From assembly GCF_030409835.1 (NCBI RefSeq), contig NZ_JAUFQO010000016.1:310001-374000 (forward strand): a DNA stretch of 64,000 nucleotides, given 5' to 3'. Shown here piece by piece: positions 25,703 to 33,729 of the stretch. The stretch comes from Lutimonas halocynthiae. GTDB lineage: Bacteria > Bacteroidota > Bacteroidia > Flavobacteriales > Flavobacteriaceae. Positions within the stretch are counted from its first letter, which is position 1. Each line of letters starts with the position of its first letter. The notes under the pieces are model-generated. The model was not told the origin of the DNA. It worked only from the letters and a program-made list of their open reading frames with translations, and did no database searches. The translations under genes and the position numbers were made by a program.

Positions 25703-26578
25703 TTATTCTTTAGAAAGATAATTATTAAAATTACCTGTGTAGAATCTGGGGTGGAATTCAAGTCCTAAACTATCTTTTTGAATTGAATCTTCCCATAGTA
25801 ATTCCAAGCCAAGTTGTTGATTTATTTTAAAGGAATCATAGCGCATGGTATAAGAGCAAAATTCATAATCTGTATTAGCAATATTTTTGAAAAAATTCAG
25901 ATACTGATGTGCTAAATAAAAAACATTATCATTGCAATCTGCAGTAAAATCATAATTAAAAAAAACTGGTTTTTCCTGGGTTTTGTAATTAACAAGATCT
26001 GAAACCGTAATTTCTGTATCCCTTATTTCCCGAGATTTTAATTTTAGATAAACGTCATAGCTTAGTGGTAAAACAATGCTATGCCCAGAATAGTTTTGAA
26101 AATCATCCATAATGATCAGATTCAGTTCTGGTATCAGCTCAATAGCCCTTGACAAAACATTTCTGGAAATAAGATCCTGGTTGTTTTTTTGAAGCAAAAG
26201 GTCTTTTTTTAATACTTCCAGGTCGGATTCTAATTCGATGGTTCGAATTCTTTTCGAAAACTCTTTCATTCTATCTTTTAGCCAAAATGCATTCGGTAAG
26301 TCATTGTTCAATTTGTTGAGTGCGTATTTTCGTATCCTAAAATCATAATAAGTAGGGATGGGGACGTTTGCATTTAAATTTCGAATGAGTTGATATGGCA
26401 GTAAGGTTTCTTCTACGATCTCCTTCTCTTTGTCTGGTTTAATGAGTGTTATATCTTTTTCCCAACGCTGTATAGTGCGTACATCTACATTTATCAAAGA
26501 AGACAAATCCATTTGAGATAAATCATGCTCTTGTCGATAATCAATAAAAAGTTCACCTATTGAAAAGTATTGTTTCAT
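25703..26578 (-). CDS. XRE-type helix-turn-helix transcriptional regulator
   Basis: This 291-residue protein has an N-terminal XRE/Cro HTH (residues about 7-45: IDYRQEHDLSQMDLSSLINVDVRTIQRWEK) and a long C-terminal domain of about 240 residues with no familiar motif, containing a basic helical stretch (LKDRMKEFSKRIRTIELESD) and a hydrophobic sensing-like core. Such HTH proteins with large unknown C-termini are frequent in Bacteroidota. Its stop is 12 nt from the convergent stop of the aminotransferase. A long non-coding gap lies upstream. Target genes cannot be inferred. Confidence 0.75.
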   Translation of the reverse strand: MKQYFSIGELFIDYRQEHDLSQMDLSSLINVDVRTIQRWEKDITLIKPDKEKEIVEETLLPYQLIRNLNANVPIPTYYDFRIRKYALNKLNNDLPNAFWLKDRMKEFSKRIRTIELESDLEVLKKDLLLQKNNQDLISRNVLSRAIELIPELNLIIMDDFQNYSGHSIVLPLSYDVYLKLKSREIRDTEITVSDLVNYKTQEKPVFFNYDFTADCNDNVFYLAHQYLNFFKNIANTDYEFCSYTMRYDSFKINQQLGLELLWEDSIQKDSLGLEFHPRFYTGNFNNYLSKE

Positions 26579-27061
26579 AAACGCTTTCTTAAGACTTAAA
26601 AATAATCATTTTTATCATATCCTCAACGTTCTGACGATAACGTAAGAAATCCTGTTAAAACTCAATCTAAATCATAGCAATATGTTAATGTATTTGGTTA
26701 TTATGATCGTAAGTAAAAAACTTAATTGATTATGGATTAAAAGGTTAGACAGCAGTTTTAAAAGTTGAACAGAATTATTACACTTTTCAAGTTCGGAAAA
26801 AAAACGCTTGCTAAATGAGTTAAAAAAACATAGAATTATTAACAAAAACAAGAGGAAATTGAACCTGATTCCACTCCTTTTAATCCATAATTTTACTTGT
26901 ATTCTATGCTCAAAGACCTTAGAATTTAAGGGGTTAGAATTTATTGAAACACATAAGTTGTTGATTAAGAGTCTGTTTAATGAATTGGTCTTTTTTGTTC
27001 ATAATTCTTAAACATTTTTAATGTGTATTTAGTACATAATAGAAAAAAATTCGTAATTTCG
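26579..27061. other. AT-rich intergenic region upstream of the XRE regulator
   Basis: About 480 nt without a gene that I trust. A 67-codon frame from a TTG at 26808 exists, but it has no promoter and an unlikely composition. CTTAAGACTTAAAAATAATC near 26588 contains short direct TTAA repeats. The right end holds TAATTTCG (27054-27061), a -7-like element for the RNA unit that follows. Confidence 0.4.
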
Positions 27062-27137
27062 AGTTGCGTTTCAAAATACTCGGGGGAAAAGTTTTGAAAC
27101 TAACCTAACCTGATAGATTTTTCTATCAGGTTTTTTT
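27062..27137 (+). ncRNA. putative small RNA A: G5-loop hairpin plus terminator
   Basis: TAATTTCG at 27054-27061 resembles a -7 element with TTCG in place of TTTG. Seven nt later, GTTTCAAAA (27068-27076) pairs perfectly with TTTTGAAAC (27092-27100), enclosing a 15 nt loop that contains CTCGGGGGAAAA. A strong intrinsic terminator follows at 27108-27137 (ACCTGATAGA / TCTATCAGGT, then seven T). No coding frame fits. The same architecture with different stem sequences but a G4 loop recurs at 51685 and 59773, which suggests a small-RNA family. The loop is complementary to C5 tracts at 62343-62354 and 63557-63570. It may correspond to a known flavobacterial RNA motif such as Rfam Flavo-1; I cannot check. 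Confidence 0.5.
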
Positions 27138-27205
27138 GTGTACATAATCCAAATTTTACTTGAACAACTAACGCTGAAAGGAGAATTTCGAATTCCGACC
27201 GGGTG

Positions 27206-27226
27206 GGAGGTGAAGGGTTCACCTCC
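27206..27226. repeat. GC-rich palindrome related to the one at 23133
   Basis: GGAGGTGAA (27206-27214) and TTCACCTCC (27218-27226) form a perfect 9-bp inverted repeat around GGG, inside a GC-rich patch (27196-27236) between two terminators. It shares the core GGAGGTGA...TCACYTCCGA with the palindrome at the panE end. Confidence 0.5.
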
Positions 27227-27237
27227 GAAGGGTTCGC

Positions 27238-27276
27238 AAAAAAAAAGGTTGCACATCCATTCTGATGTACAACCTT
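27238..27276 (-). terminator. intrinsic terminator of the glucan phosphorylase gene
   Basis: On the minus strand, AAGGTTGTACATC pairs with GATGTGCAACCTT (27245-27276, one mismatch) and is followed by a run of nine T (27238-27246). It lies 26 nt after the phosphorylase stop. Confidence 0.85.
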
Positions 27277-27301
27277 ATATTATGAAGTGTTTTATGCTGG
27301 A

Positions 27302-28954
27302 TTAGAACAGTTTCTTATAGTACTGATCTGCCATTCTATGACTTGTGAATTCTGGAATTACGTCATCAATACCATTAAATACAATTTCCTGCCATTTTTC
27401 AGGCTTATCGTAATAGGTTGGGATCACTTCGTTTTCAAGAATATCGTATAAATTATCAGCGTCCATTTTGTCTTGATCCCAATGTGGTAATTTGTAATCT
27501 ACTTCAGGAAGTATAAAACTGTTTTTACCATTTTTTTGAAATTCAGGAATCCATCCGTCGTTGATTGATACATTTACTGATCCGTTCATTGCAGCAGTCA
27601 TTCCGCTGGTACCTGAAGCTTCACGTGTAATTCTAGGTGTGTTTAACCAGATATCAGACCCGTTTTTTAGTTTTCTTGAAAGGTCCATTTCATACCCTAC
27701 AAGAACTGTCAAGTTTGGCTTTTGCTTTGAATAATTTACCAAGTGGTTAAATATATCAATGGCATAATAATCATAAGGATAAGGCTTTCCTGCCCAGATA
27801 ATCTGTACGGGGTATTTTTCGTTTGAAATTAACCTTTCAAATCTTTGAAGGTCATGAAGTAGGAGGTCGGCTCTCTTATAACCTGCAAAACGACGTGCCC
27901 AAACAAAGGTAAGTACTTTAGGGTCCATCTTTTTATTGGTTTGAAGTGCTACCTCATTAAAAAGATCTTGTTTTAATTCCAGTTTTCTTTTTTGATATGC
28001 TTTTACCTGCTTTCTCTCCCAAGTCCTTTTGATGACTTTATCTTGCCAAAAACTCTGATTCTGGGCATTAGTGATAGGAATAATATTACAAGTTCCAGGG
28101 TAGTCTTTCCACATGTCTTTAGCCACTTTTGCATGGAGTTTAGACACGGCATTGGCTTTTTTCGCCATTCTTAAAGCAGCAACAGTATAATTAATCATAC
28201 CGCCATTTACCATTTCTTTTTGCAACTCATCTTCTGACAAGTTTCTTCCGAAGAATCCACATCTGTTTAAATGACGTGCTTCTCTTTCTTCATTCCCGGC
28301 CTTTTCAGGTGTATGTGTTGTAAATACCAACTGATTCTTTTTAACACCCTGATCTCTTAAATAGTAAAAAGCAGGAAGTCCGTGACCTTCATTCAAGTGA
28401 TAAACATCTGAACCGCCTAAAGCTTCCACAACTTTGGCTCCACCCACACCTAAAATGATACTTTGAGAAACGCGAGTTACTTCGTTTGCATCATATAAAT
28501 GATTTGTGATTGTTCTGGATAAATGGTCATTACCGTCTACATCAGTGCTCAAAAAGTACATTGGGACTGTTCCAAATATTTCTGGCTTAAGTACATAAGC
28601 TCTTACTTTAACATGTGGATTATCATGTAACTTAACCTCTACTTCAATTCCAGTATCCTCTAAGAAGTCAAATACTTTCTCATTAAAATCTGCCTTAAGT
28701 GTTTGGTCATCATTTCTATTTTGATCGTAGTAGCCATATTTCCATAACATCCCGACGCCGATCATATTTTGCTTTAGCTCAAATCCTGAACGCATATGAG
28801 AACCAGCTAAAAAGCCAAGTCCACCTGAATAGATATTGAATGCTTGGTCTATACCAAATTCCATACTGAAATAGGCTACCCTTTTCTTATATGCAGCAGC
28901 AGGTTTATAAGGATGGTACCAAGTGCTGTATTTATTTTCTGTGATTGTTTCCAT
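27302..28954 (-). CDS. glgP: alpha-glucan (glycogen/maltodextrin) phosphorylase, GT35 short type
   Basis: This 550-residue cytoplasmic enzyme cleaves terminal alpha-1,4-glucosyl units with phosphate to give glucose-1-phosphate. Visible features are the N-terminal YFSMEFGIDQAFNIYSGGLGFLAG block, FTTHTPEKAGNEE, WARRFAGYKRADLLLHD (nucleotide/PLP-region Arg and Lys) and EASGTSGMTAAMNGSVN with the PLP Lys replaced in the usual position by the short-type pattern NGSVNVSINDGW. At 550 residues it is of the short GT35 type rather than the 800-residue muscle type. No other glycogen genes are adjacent. A -7 TATATTTG on the minus strand precedes it. Confidence 0.88.
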   Translation of the reverse strand: METITENKYSTWYHPYKPAAAYKKRVAYFSMEFGIDQAFNIYSGGLGFLAGSHMRSGFELKQNMIGVGMLWKYGYYDQNRNDDQTLKADFNEKVFDFLEDTGIEVEVKLHDNPHVKVRAYVLKPEIFGTVPMYFLSTDVDGNDHLSRTITNHLYDANEVTRVSQSIILGVGGAKVVEALGGSDVYHLNEGHGLPAFYYLRDQGVKKNQLVFTTHTPEKAGNEEREARHLNRCGFFGRNLSEDELQKEMVNGGMINYTVAALRMAKKANAVSKLHAKVAKDMWKDYPGTCNIIPITNAQNQSFWQDKVIKRTWERKQVKAYQKRKLELKQDLFNEVALQTNKKMDPKVLTFVWARRFAGYKRADLLLHDLQRFERLISNEKYPVQIIWAGKPYPYDYYAIDIFNHLVNYSKQKPNLTVLVGYEMDLSRKLKNGSDIWLNTPRITREASGTSGMTAAMNGSVNVSINDGWIPEFQKNGKNSFILPEVDYKLPHWDQDKMDADNLYDILENEVIPTYYDKPEKWQEIVFNGIDDVIPEFTSHRMADQYYKKLF

Positions 28955-28974
28955 GTTTAAAAAAAATTAAGTTG

Positions 28975-28982
28975 CAAATATA
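28975..28982 (-). promoter_or_regulatory. -7 promoter element (TATATTTG) of glgP
   Basis: Read on the minus strand, TATATTTG lies 20 nt before the glgP ATG. No -33 TTG is clear. The rest of the gap to the copper ATPase (28983-29181) is AT-rich and shows nothing else that I can support. Confidence 0.55.
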
Positions 28983-29181
28983 ATGAATAATGTAGTATCG
29001 ATATATATATTCTTAGAGAGAATATTTAGTTAAATTTTTAATAATAAATTAATTTAGAGCATGCTAGAACTCCTTTAAATGCTGAAGAGTTCAAAAGAAG
29101 GAATTGGTTTATGTTATTAAGAAAAGATGTGAAAATAAGATAAGCATTCAAAGCAAACCAAATTATCAATACAACAGCGGC

Positions 29182-31683
29182 CTAGATTTTAATATTTTTT
29201 AATCTTAATGCATTGGCAATAACAGATACTGAACTGAAGCTCATGGCCAAAGCTGCAATCATTGGCGATAAAAGAATACCAAAAATAGGGTAGAGTACTC
29301 CAGCTGCTACAGGAACACCTATCGTGTTATAGACCAATGCAAAAAATAAATTTTGCTTGATATTTTTCATCACTTGATGGCCTAAATTCTTTGCTTTTAC
29401 AATCCCTTGAAGGTCTCCTTTTACTAAAGTAATAGTAGCGCTTTCAATAGCCACATCAGTTCCGGTACCCATGGCAATTCCGACATCACTTATTGCCAGT
29501 GCAGGTGCATCATTGATGCCATCTCCAGCCATAGCCACTACATGACCTTGACTTTGTAATTTTTCAATTTCTTTCAATTTATCTTCTGGTAAACAAGAAG
29601 CTCTATATGATGTTAATTGTAAGGATTCAGCAACGTATTTAGCCGTATTCTCATTGTCACCTGTGAGCATAATAACTGCTATTCCTTGATCTTGCAGTTC
29701 TTTGATTGCTTTTGCACTGGTATCTTTAATAGGATCACTTATTACAGCAAACCCTCTTACAGAGCCGCTAATACTTATAAATGAAACGGTTTTCCCTTGC
29801 TTTTGAAAATGTGCAGCCTTATCATGTTGTTTCTCAGATAAACCAGCTCCTACAGATGCCATCATTTTATCATTTCCGAGTATTATTTCCTTTCCATTAA
29901 TAAGGGCCTGAACTCCCATGCCAGTAATTGACTTGAATTGATCAGCCTCTAACAGTTTTATATCCTTTTTCTTTGCGTAGTTTACAATGGCTTCTGCTAA
30001 CGGATGCTCACTCATTTGATTTAATGATGCCATGTATAATAAAATTTCACCCTCCTCATATCCATTATCAAAAACAGCGATCTTTTCAACAGAAGACTTG
30101 CCTTTTGTAATGGTTCCGGTTTTGTCAATTATCAAAGTGTCAATTTTATCTATTTTTTCCAATGCTTCAGCATTTTTGATCAAAACGCCACTTTGTGCGC
30201 TGCGGCCAACACCTACCATCACTGACATAGGGGTTGCAAGCCCTAAGGCGCATGGACAGGCGATAATTAAAACCGCAATTGAATTTACCAGGGCATATAC
30301 ATAAACAGGATCAGGACCCCATATGGCCCAGACGGCAAAAGTGATCACTGAAATAGCCACCACGATAGGTACAAAATAAGCCGACACTTTATCTGCTAAA
30401 TTTTGAATGGGAGCCCTGCTGCGACTTGCTTCGTTTACCATTTGTATGATCTGCGAAAGCAATGTGTCGGCTCCAATTTTTTCAGCCCTCATCAAAAATG
30501 TTTGGTTACCATTTATGGTACCGCTGTTAACAACATCGCCTATACTTTTTGAAACAGAAAGTGGTTCACCTGTAACCATAGATTCATCGATGATGCTACT
30601 CCCTTCTATGATAATACCATCAACAGGAATTTTGTCTCCGGGTTTAACCCTTAAAACATCTTGTAATTGAATTTGATCTGTTCCAATTACTTTTTCTACA
30701 CCATTCTTAAATAAATAAGCCGTATTTGGCGCAAGTTTTAATAATTCTTTTACCGCGCTATTGGTTTTGCTATGTGCCCTTGCCTCAAGAACTTGGCCCA
30801 ATAATACCAAGGTAAGAATAACAGTTGCTGCTTCAAAGTATACATGCACTGTTCCATTTTCAGTCTTAAACTGTTCTGGAAAGAAATCAGGGAAAAGCAT
30901 TGCAAAAACGCTAAATAGCCAGGCAATTCCGGCACCTATCCCAATTAGGGTAAACATATTTAAATTCCAAGTCATTATTGACCTATAGGCTCTCTGGAAA
31001 AACATCCAAGTTGTATAAAACACAACTGGAAGCGATAGCAGCAATTGTAACCAATTCCAATATTTCTGGTCTAATAACTTAAAAAGTGGATTATCAGGAA
31101 TCATCTCAGACATTGCAATCAAAAAAATTGGCAATGTAAATGCAACGGAGATCCAGAGTTTTCTCAGTAATTCCAGGTAATTTTTTTCCTCTGCGCTTGC
31201 ATCTGGTTCTATTAAAATAAGATCCATACCACAAATAGGACAGGCTCCAGGTTGGTCTTCAATAATTTCTGGATGCATTGAACAAATATATGAAAGAGCC
31301 GAAGTAGGGTTTAGCTGAATTTCTTCTACCAGGTCCATCCCACATACCGGGCAATCTCCAGCAGCATCATAAATTTTTTCCCCTTCACAATGCATGGGGC
31401 AATAAAACTTTCCTGTAGTACTTCCTTTCTTGATTTCTGGTTTTTGGGAGGTCTTATTTAAAGATTCTCCAAAAGGATGAATTGTATAAGCAGCACCATC
31501 GTTTCTAAGTGCCATTTTAAATTTATCAATTGAAATCGGGCTTATAGATTCGATCTGAGCAGATTTTTTATCTAAATCTACTTTGACAAACTGTACATCT
31601 TCAACTGCAGATAATATTTTTTCAACATGGTTTTTACAACCATTACATGACATGCCTTGTATTTGATAACTTTCTTTCATCAT
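29182..31683 (-). CDS. copA: copper-translocating P-type ATPase
   Basis: This 833-residue P1B-type ATPase probably exports Cu(I). It has an N-terminal HMA domain with MSCNGC (Cys13-Cys16), then two heavy-metal-binding zinc-ribbon-like modules (YCPMH...CPVCGMDL near 93-122 and ICSMHPE...CPICGMDL near 132-157), and eight predicted membrane helices with the ion-path motif CPCALGLATP. Other landmarks are TGE (actuator, VTGEP), DKTGTITKG (phosphorylated Asp), SEHPLAEAI (HP loop) and GDGINDAPALA. The double CPxCGMDL modules are common in Bacteroidota CopA. No copper chaperone, regulator or efflux pump gene lies beside it. Confidence 0.92.
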   Translation of the reverse strand: MMKESYQIQGMSCNGCKNHVEKILSAVEDVQFVKVDLDKKSAQIESISPISIDKFKMALRNDGAAYTIHPFGESLNKTSQKPEIKKGSTTGKFYCPMHCEGEKIYDAAGDCPVCGMDLVEEIQLNPTSALSYICSMHPEIIEDQPGACPICGMDLILIEPDASAEEKNYLELLRKLWISVAFTLPIFLIAMSEMIPDNPLFKLLDQKYWNWLQLLLSLPVVFYTTWMFFQRAYRSIMTWNLNMFTLIGIGAGIAWLFSVFAMLFPDFFPEQFKTENGTVHVYFEAATVILTLVLLGQVLEARAHSKTNSAVKELLKLAPNTAYLFKNGVEKVIGTDQIQLQDVLRVKPGDKIPVDGIIIEGSSIIDESMVTGEPLSVSKSIGDVVNSGTINGNQTFLMRAEKIGADTLLSQIIQMVNEASRSRAPIQNLADKVSAYFVPIVVAISVITFAVWAIWGPDPVYVYALVNSIAVLIIACPCALGLATPMSVMVGVGRSAQSGVLIKNAEALEKIDKIDTLIIDKTGTITKGKSSVEKIAVFDNGYEEGEILLYMASLNQMSEHPLAEAIVNYAKKKDIKLLEADQFKSITGMGVQALINGKEIILGNDKMMASVGAGLSEKQHDKAAHFQKQGKTVSFISISGSVRGFAVISDPIKDTSAKAIKELQDQGIAVIMLTGDNENTAKYVAESLQLTSYRASCLPEDKLKEIEKLQSQGHVVAMAGDGINDAPALAISDVGIAMGTGTDVAIESATITLVKGDLQGIVKAKNLGHQVMKNIKQNLFFALVYNTIGVPVAAGVLYPIFGILLSPMIAALAMSFSSVSVIANALRLKNIKI

Positions 31684-32036
31684 TAATGATTTACATAATG
31701 AATCATGGATGTTTGATAATTGTTTTTAGTTACATGATCTATCGAAGATAGAAACATTAGTCTTATAACAATATATCAAGAAACTCAATGCGTTGAATCA
31801 TTTCAAATTCAAAACTTTCCATGAATGACGGGATACTAAATTTTCTGCAATTTATTGAATTGTTCTTGTTTAACAGCACTGATTTTCATTAAAGCTAATT
31901 CATATAGTAATTAGCTGGTTCGTTATGATTCAATATGCGAAGTAGATGAAAAACTAATTGAGATTTTCAGATCAATTAGGTTTTATCGAAATAAATTAAT
32001 GAACAATTGTGTAAAAATATAGCAGATTGGTAATGA
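31684..32036. other. intergenic region between copA and the LuxR regulator
   Basis: This 353 nt gap has no convincing gene. It holds the copA promoter region on the minus strand (no clean TAnnTTTG seen) and, near its right end, the terminator described at 31949-31979. I see no copper box-like inverted repeat that I can defend. Confidence 0.4.
31949..31979 (-). terminator. terminator downstream of the LuxR-family gene
   Basis: CTAATTGA (31954-31961) pairs with TCAATTAG (31972-31979). Read on the minus strand the stem is followed by five T (31949-31953), placing a terminator about 58 nt after the regulator's stop. Confidence 0.6.
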
Positions 32037-32789
32037 TTAAATCAACCCTCTTTGCCTGCAATAGCTGAAAAGAGAAGCTGCACTAGAACAGCTGGATTTC
32101 TTAAAAATATTTTTTCTGTGCGTTGCAACGGTATGACTACTGATAAACAGTTTTTTTCCAATTTGAGTATTGCTTATACCGCTGCAGATTTCCTTAATAA
32201 GTTCAAGTTCTCGCGGTGAAAATGTATTGATATATTTTGTGGCAACAAGGTTCTTAAAATTCAATCTATTTGCTGCATCTGCCTGCAGTGTCCAGGCTAA
32301 ATTAGATTCGGGTGATATAAAATTAATATCTATAAACTTTATCAAAAGCTTGGTTAGCTGATTCTCGTGACTTTCCCAGACACTGATCTGACAGAGTGTT
32401 TTAATAAAAGACCCATTATTTTTTCGCATTTTAAAAGTGATACTCAGCGACGAAAAATCTTGAATCAATAGATTTTTTTTACAATAATCAAGATATGTTT
32501 TGCATACGTGCTTAACATGGAAGAGATGATCCTTATCACAGATCGCTTTTAAATCCTGTAATGACTTTGGCGCCTTGGAGTAGCCTAGCAATTTGCATAA
32601 ACTTACTTGATTAGAAAGAGATCCATTTTTCAAGTCAATGATGACAGAAGTCTCGTCTTTAAAATGATTTACTTGAGAATGAGAGTTAATTTTGTTTAAA
32701 TGAGACACCCTTCCCTCAATGTTAATTAGAGGTTCACGTTCTCTAGCGTCAAATAACTCTATTGCTGTTGAATGGGTTTTGTCTTTCAT
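32037..32789 (-). CDS. LuxR-family transcriptional regulator with PAS-like sensor
   Basis: This 250-residue protein has a C-terminal LuxR/GerE helix-turn-helix (about residues 187-245: FSPRELELIKEICSGISNTQIGKKLFISSHTVATHRKNIFKK) and an N-terminal region of about 120 residues that resembles a PAS domain (GSLSNQVSLCKLLGYSKAP, FSSLSITFKMRKNNGSFIKT, CQISVWES). There is no receiver aspartate, so it is not an ordinary response regulator; a bound ligand may control it. Flavobacteria carry several such PAS-LuxR proteins. It is divided from the two-component operon by 272 nt and has its own downstream terminator. Confidence 0.82.
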   Translation of the reverse strand: MKDKTHSTAIELFDAREREPLINIEGRVSHLNKINSHSQVNHFKDETSVIIDLKNGSLSNQVSLCKLLGYSKAPKSLQDLKAICDKDHLFHVKHVCKTYLDYCKKNLLIQDFSSLSITFKMRKNNGSFIKTLCQISVWESHENQLTKLLIKFIDINFISPESNLAWTLQADAANRLNFKNLVATKYINTFSPRELELIKEICSGISNTQIGKKLFISSHTVATHRKNIFKKSSCSSAASLFSYCRQRGLI

Positions 32790-32828
32790 AAGTTCATCAA
32801 GAATTGATTTGAAATGAAGACTTGGGAT

Positions 32829-32861
32829 TTCCCTAATGCTGCACTAAAAAGCATGAGGGAA
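32829..32861 (-). promoter_or_regulatory. hairpin upstream of the LuxR-family gene
   Basis: TTCCCT-A-ATGCT (32829-32840) pairs with AGCAT-G-AGGGAA (32850-32861), an 11-bp stem with one internal mismatch. It lies 40 nt upstream of the regulator ATG. No T run follows on the minus strand, so it may be a leader structure or operator rather than a terminator. A second perfect stem, CTTACGG/CCGTAAG, is at 33012-33029. Confidence 0.35.
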
Positions 32862-33061
32862 TGAAATTACAACAGAATTGGAAAACCCCTTGTGTCTCGC
32901 AATGCAAAGGCATTTCGATCCTTTTTCCTAATCATAAAGGGTTATATAACTTACCTTATTGATCAAAGCTTCAGTTCAAGTACCAAAAATAGTTTGAAAG
33001 CATGATTACACCTTACGGGATGCCGTAAGCCATGAAGAAAAATAATGTATTGTGTTTGAAA

Positions 33062-33727
33062 TTAGATAAGACCCAAATCTTTAACCTTTGCTACCAAGTG
33101 TATCGCATTATTAGCCTTAAATTCTATTTTAAGTTTATTGAGTCTTTTTTCAATAGAACTAAGACTTGAGGGGCTGATATTATGGTGTTTAAGTTCTGTA
33201 CTGATCTCTTCCTGAGATTTTCCTTTAGAGAGTTTTTCGAGCAAAATCAAATCAAACTCTTGCACTTCAAAATCGTGTTGAGGATGCAAAGCGTGGCTAA
33301 TATGATCAGATAAATAAACCTTATCCATAAAAACCTGCTCCACTGATTTGGCCAGATCTTTTAAGCCATGACGCCCCTTGCAAACATAGGCATTGATACC
33401 TAGCTGTTGAATCATTTGTCTTACTTTTTGAGCCCGATCTTCAATAGAATACATAATAACTTTTATATGAGGATAATCCCTTTTAATTAGTTCAGCCAGC
33501 GCATCACCTGAAGTTATTTTTTGAGCGCGATGATCCTTATTAAAAGAAAGGTCAGTAATGAGTAATTGAAATGGCTGTCCATCAAGCTCTGCCTTTTTTA
33601 TTTTAAGAATAGCATCATCACAATATTGCACTTGCTGAATTTCAGAGACACCGAGTTCAGACAACGTCTCTACAACGCCTTTGCTGATATCATCCATGTC
33701 TTCTGCTACTAAAACTTTACTGAACAT
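33062..33727 (-). CDS. response regulator (REC + helix-turn-helix)
   Basis: This 221-residue protein pairs a receiver domain (residues about 4-125; acidic pair ED at 9-10, the phospho-acceptor Asp in LLITDLS near residue 59, MYSIED with the conserved Ser/Thr, and Lys in YVCKGRHG) with a C-terminal HTH of NarL-like type (EKLSKGKSQEEISTELKHHNISPSSLSSIEKRL, about 160-195). It should be phosphorylated by the histidine kinase encoded 2 nt upstream. The DNA-binding segment is more divergent than canonical LuxR helices. Regulated genes are not evident. Confidence 0.85.
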   Translation of the reverse strand: MFSKVLVAEDMDDISKGVVETLSELGVSEIQQVQYCDDAILKIKKAELDGQPFQLLITDLSFNKDHRAQKITSGDALAELIKRDYPHIKVIMYSIEDRAQKVRQMIQQLGINAYVCKGRHGLKDLAKSVEQVFMDKVYLSDHISHALHPQHDFEVQEFDLILLEKLSKGKSQEEISTELKHHNISPSSLSSIEKRLNKLKIEFKANNAIHLVAKVKDLGLI

Positions 33728-33729
33728 AA

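Noticed and set aside
26808-27011. 67-codon frame beginning with TTG
   Set aside because: No promoter, no conserved-looking motif, and composition close to random AT-rich DNA. It may hide something small but I cannot support it.
31684-32036. Copper-responsive operator in front of copA
   Set aside because: No clear inverted repeat near the start that I can distinguish from background AT-rich sequence.
33012-33029. Terminator of the two-component operon (CTTACGG/CCGTAAG)
   Set aside because: The stem is perfect, but no T run follows on the minus strand.
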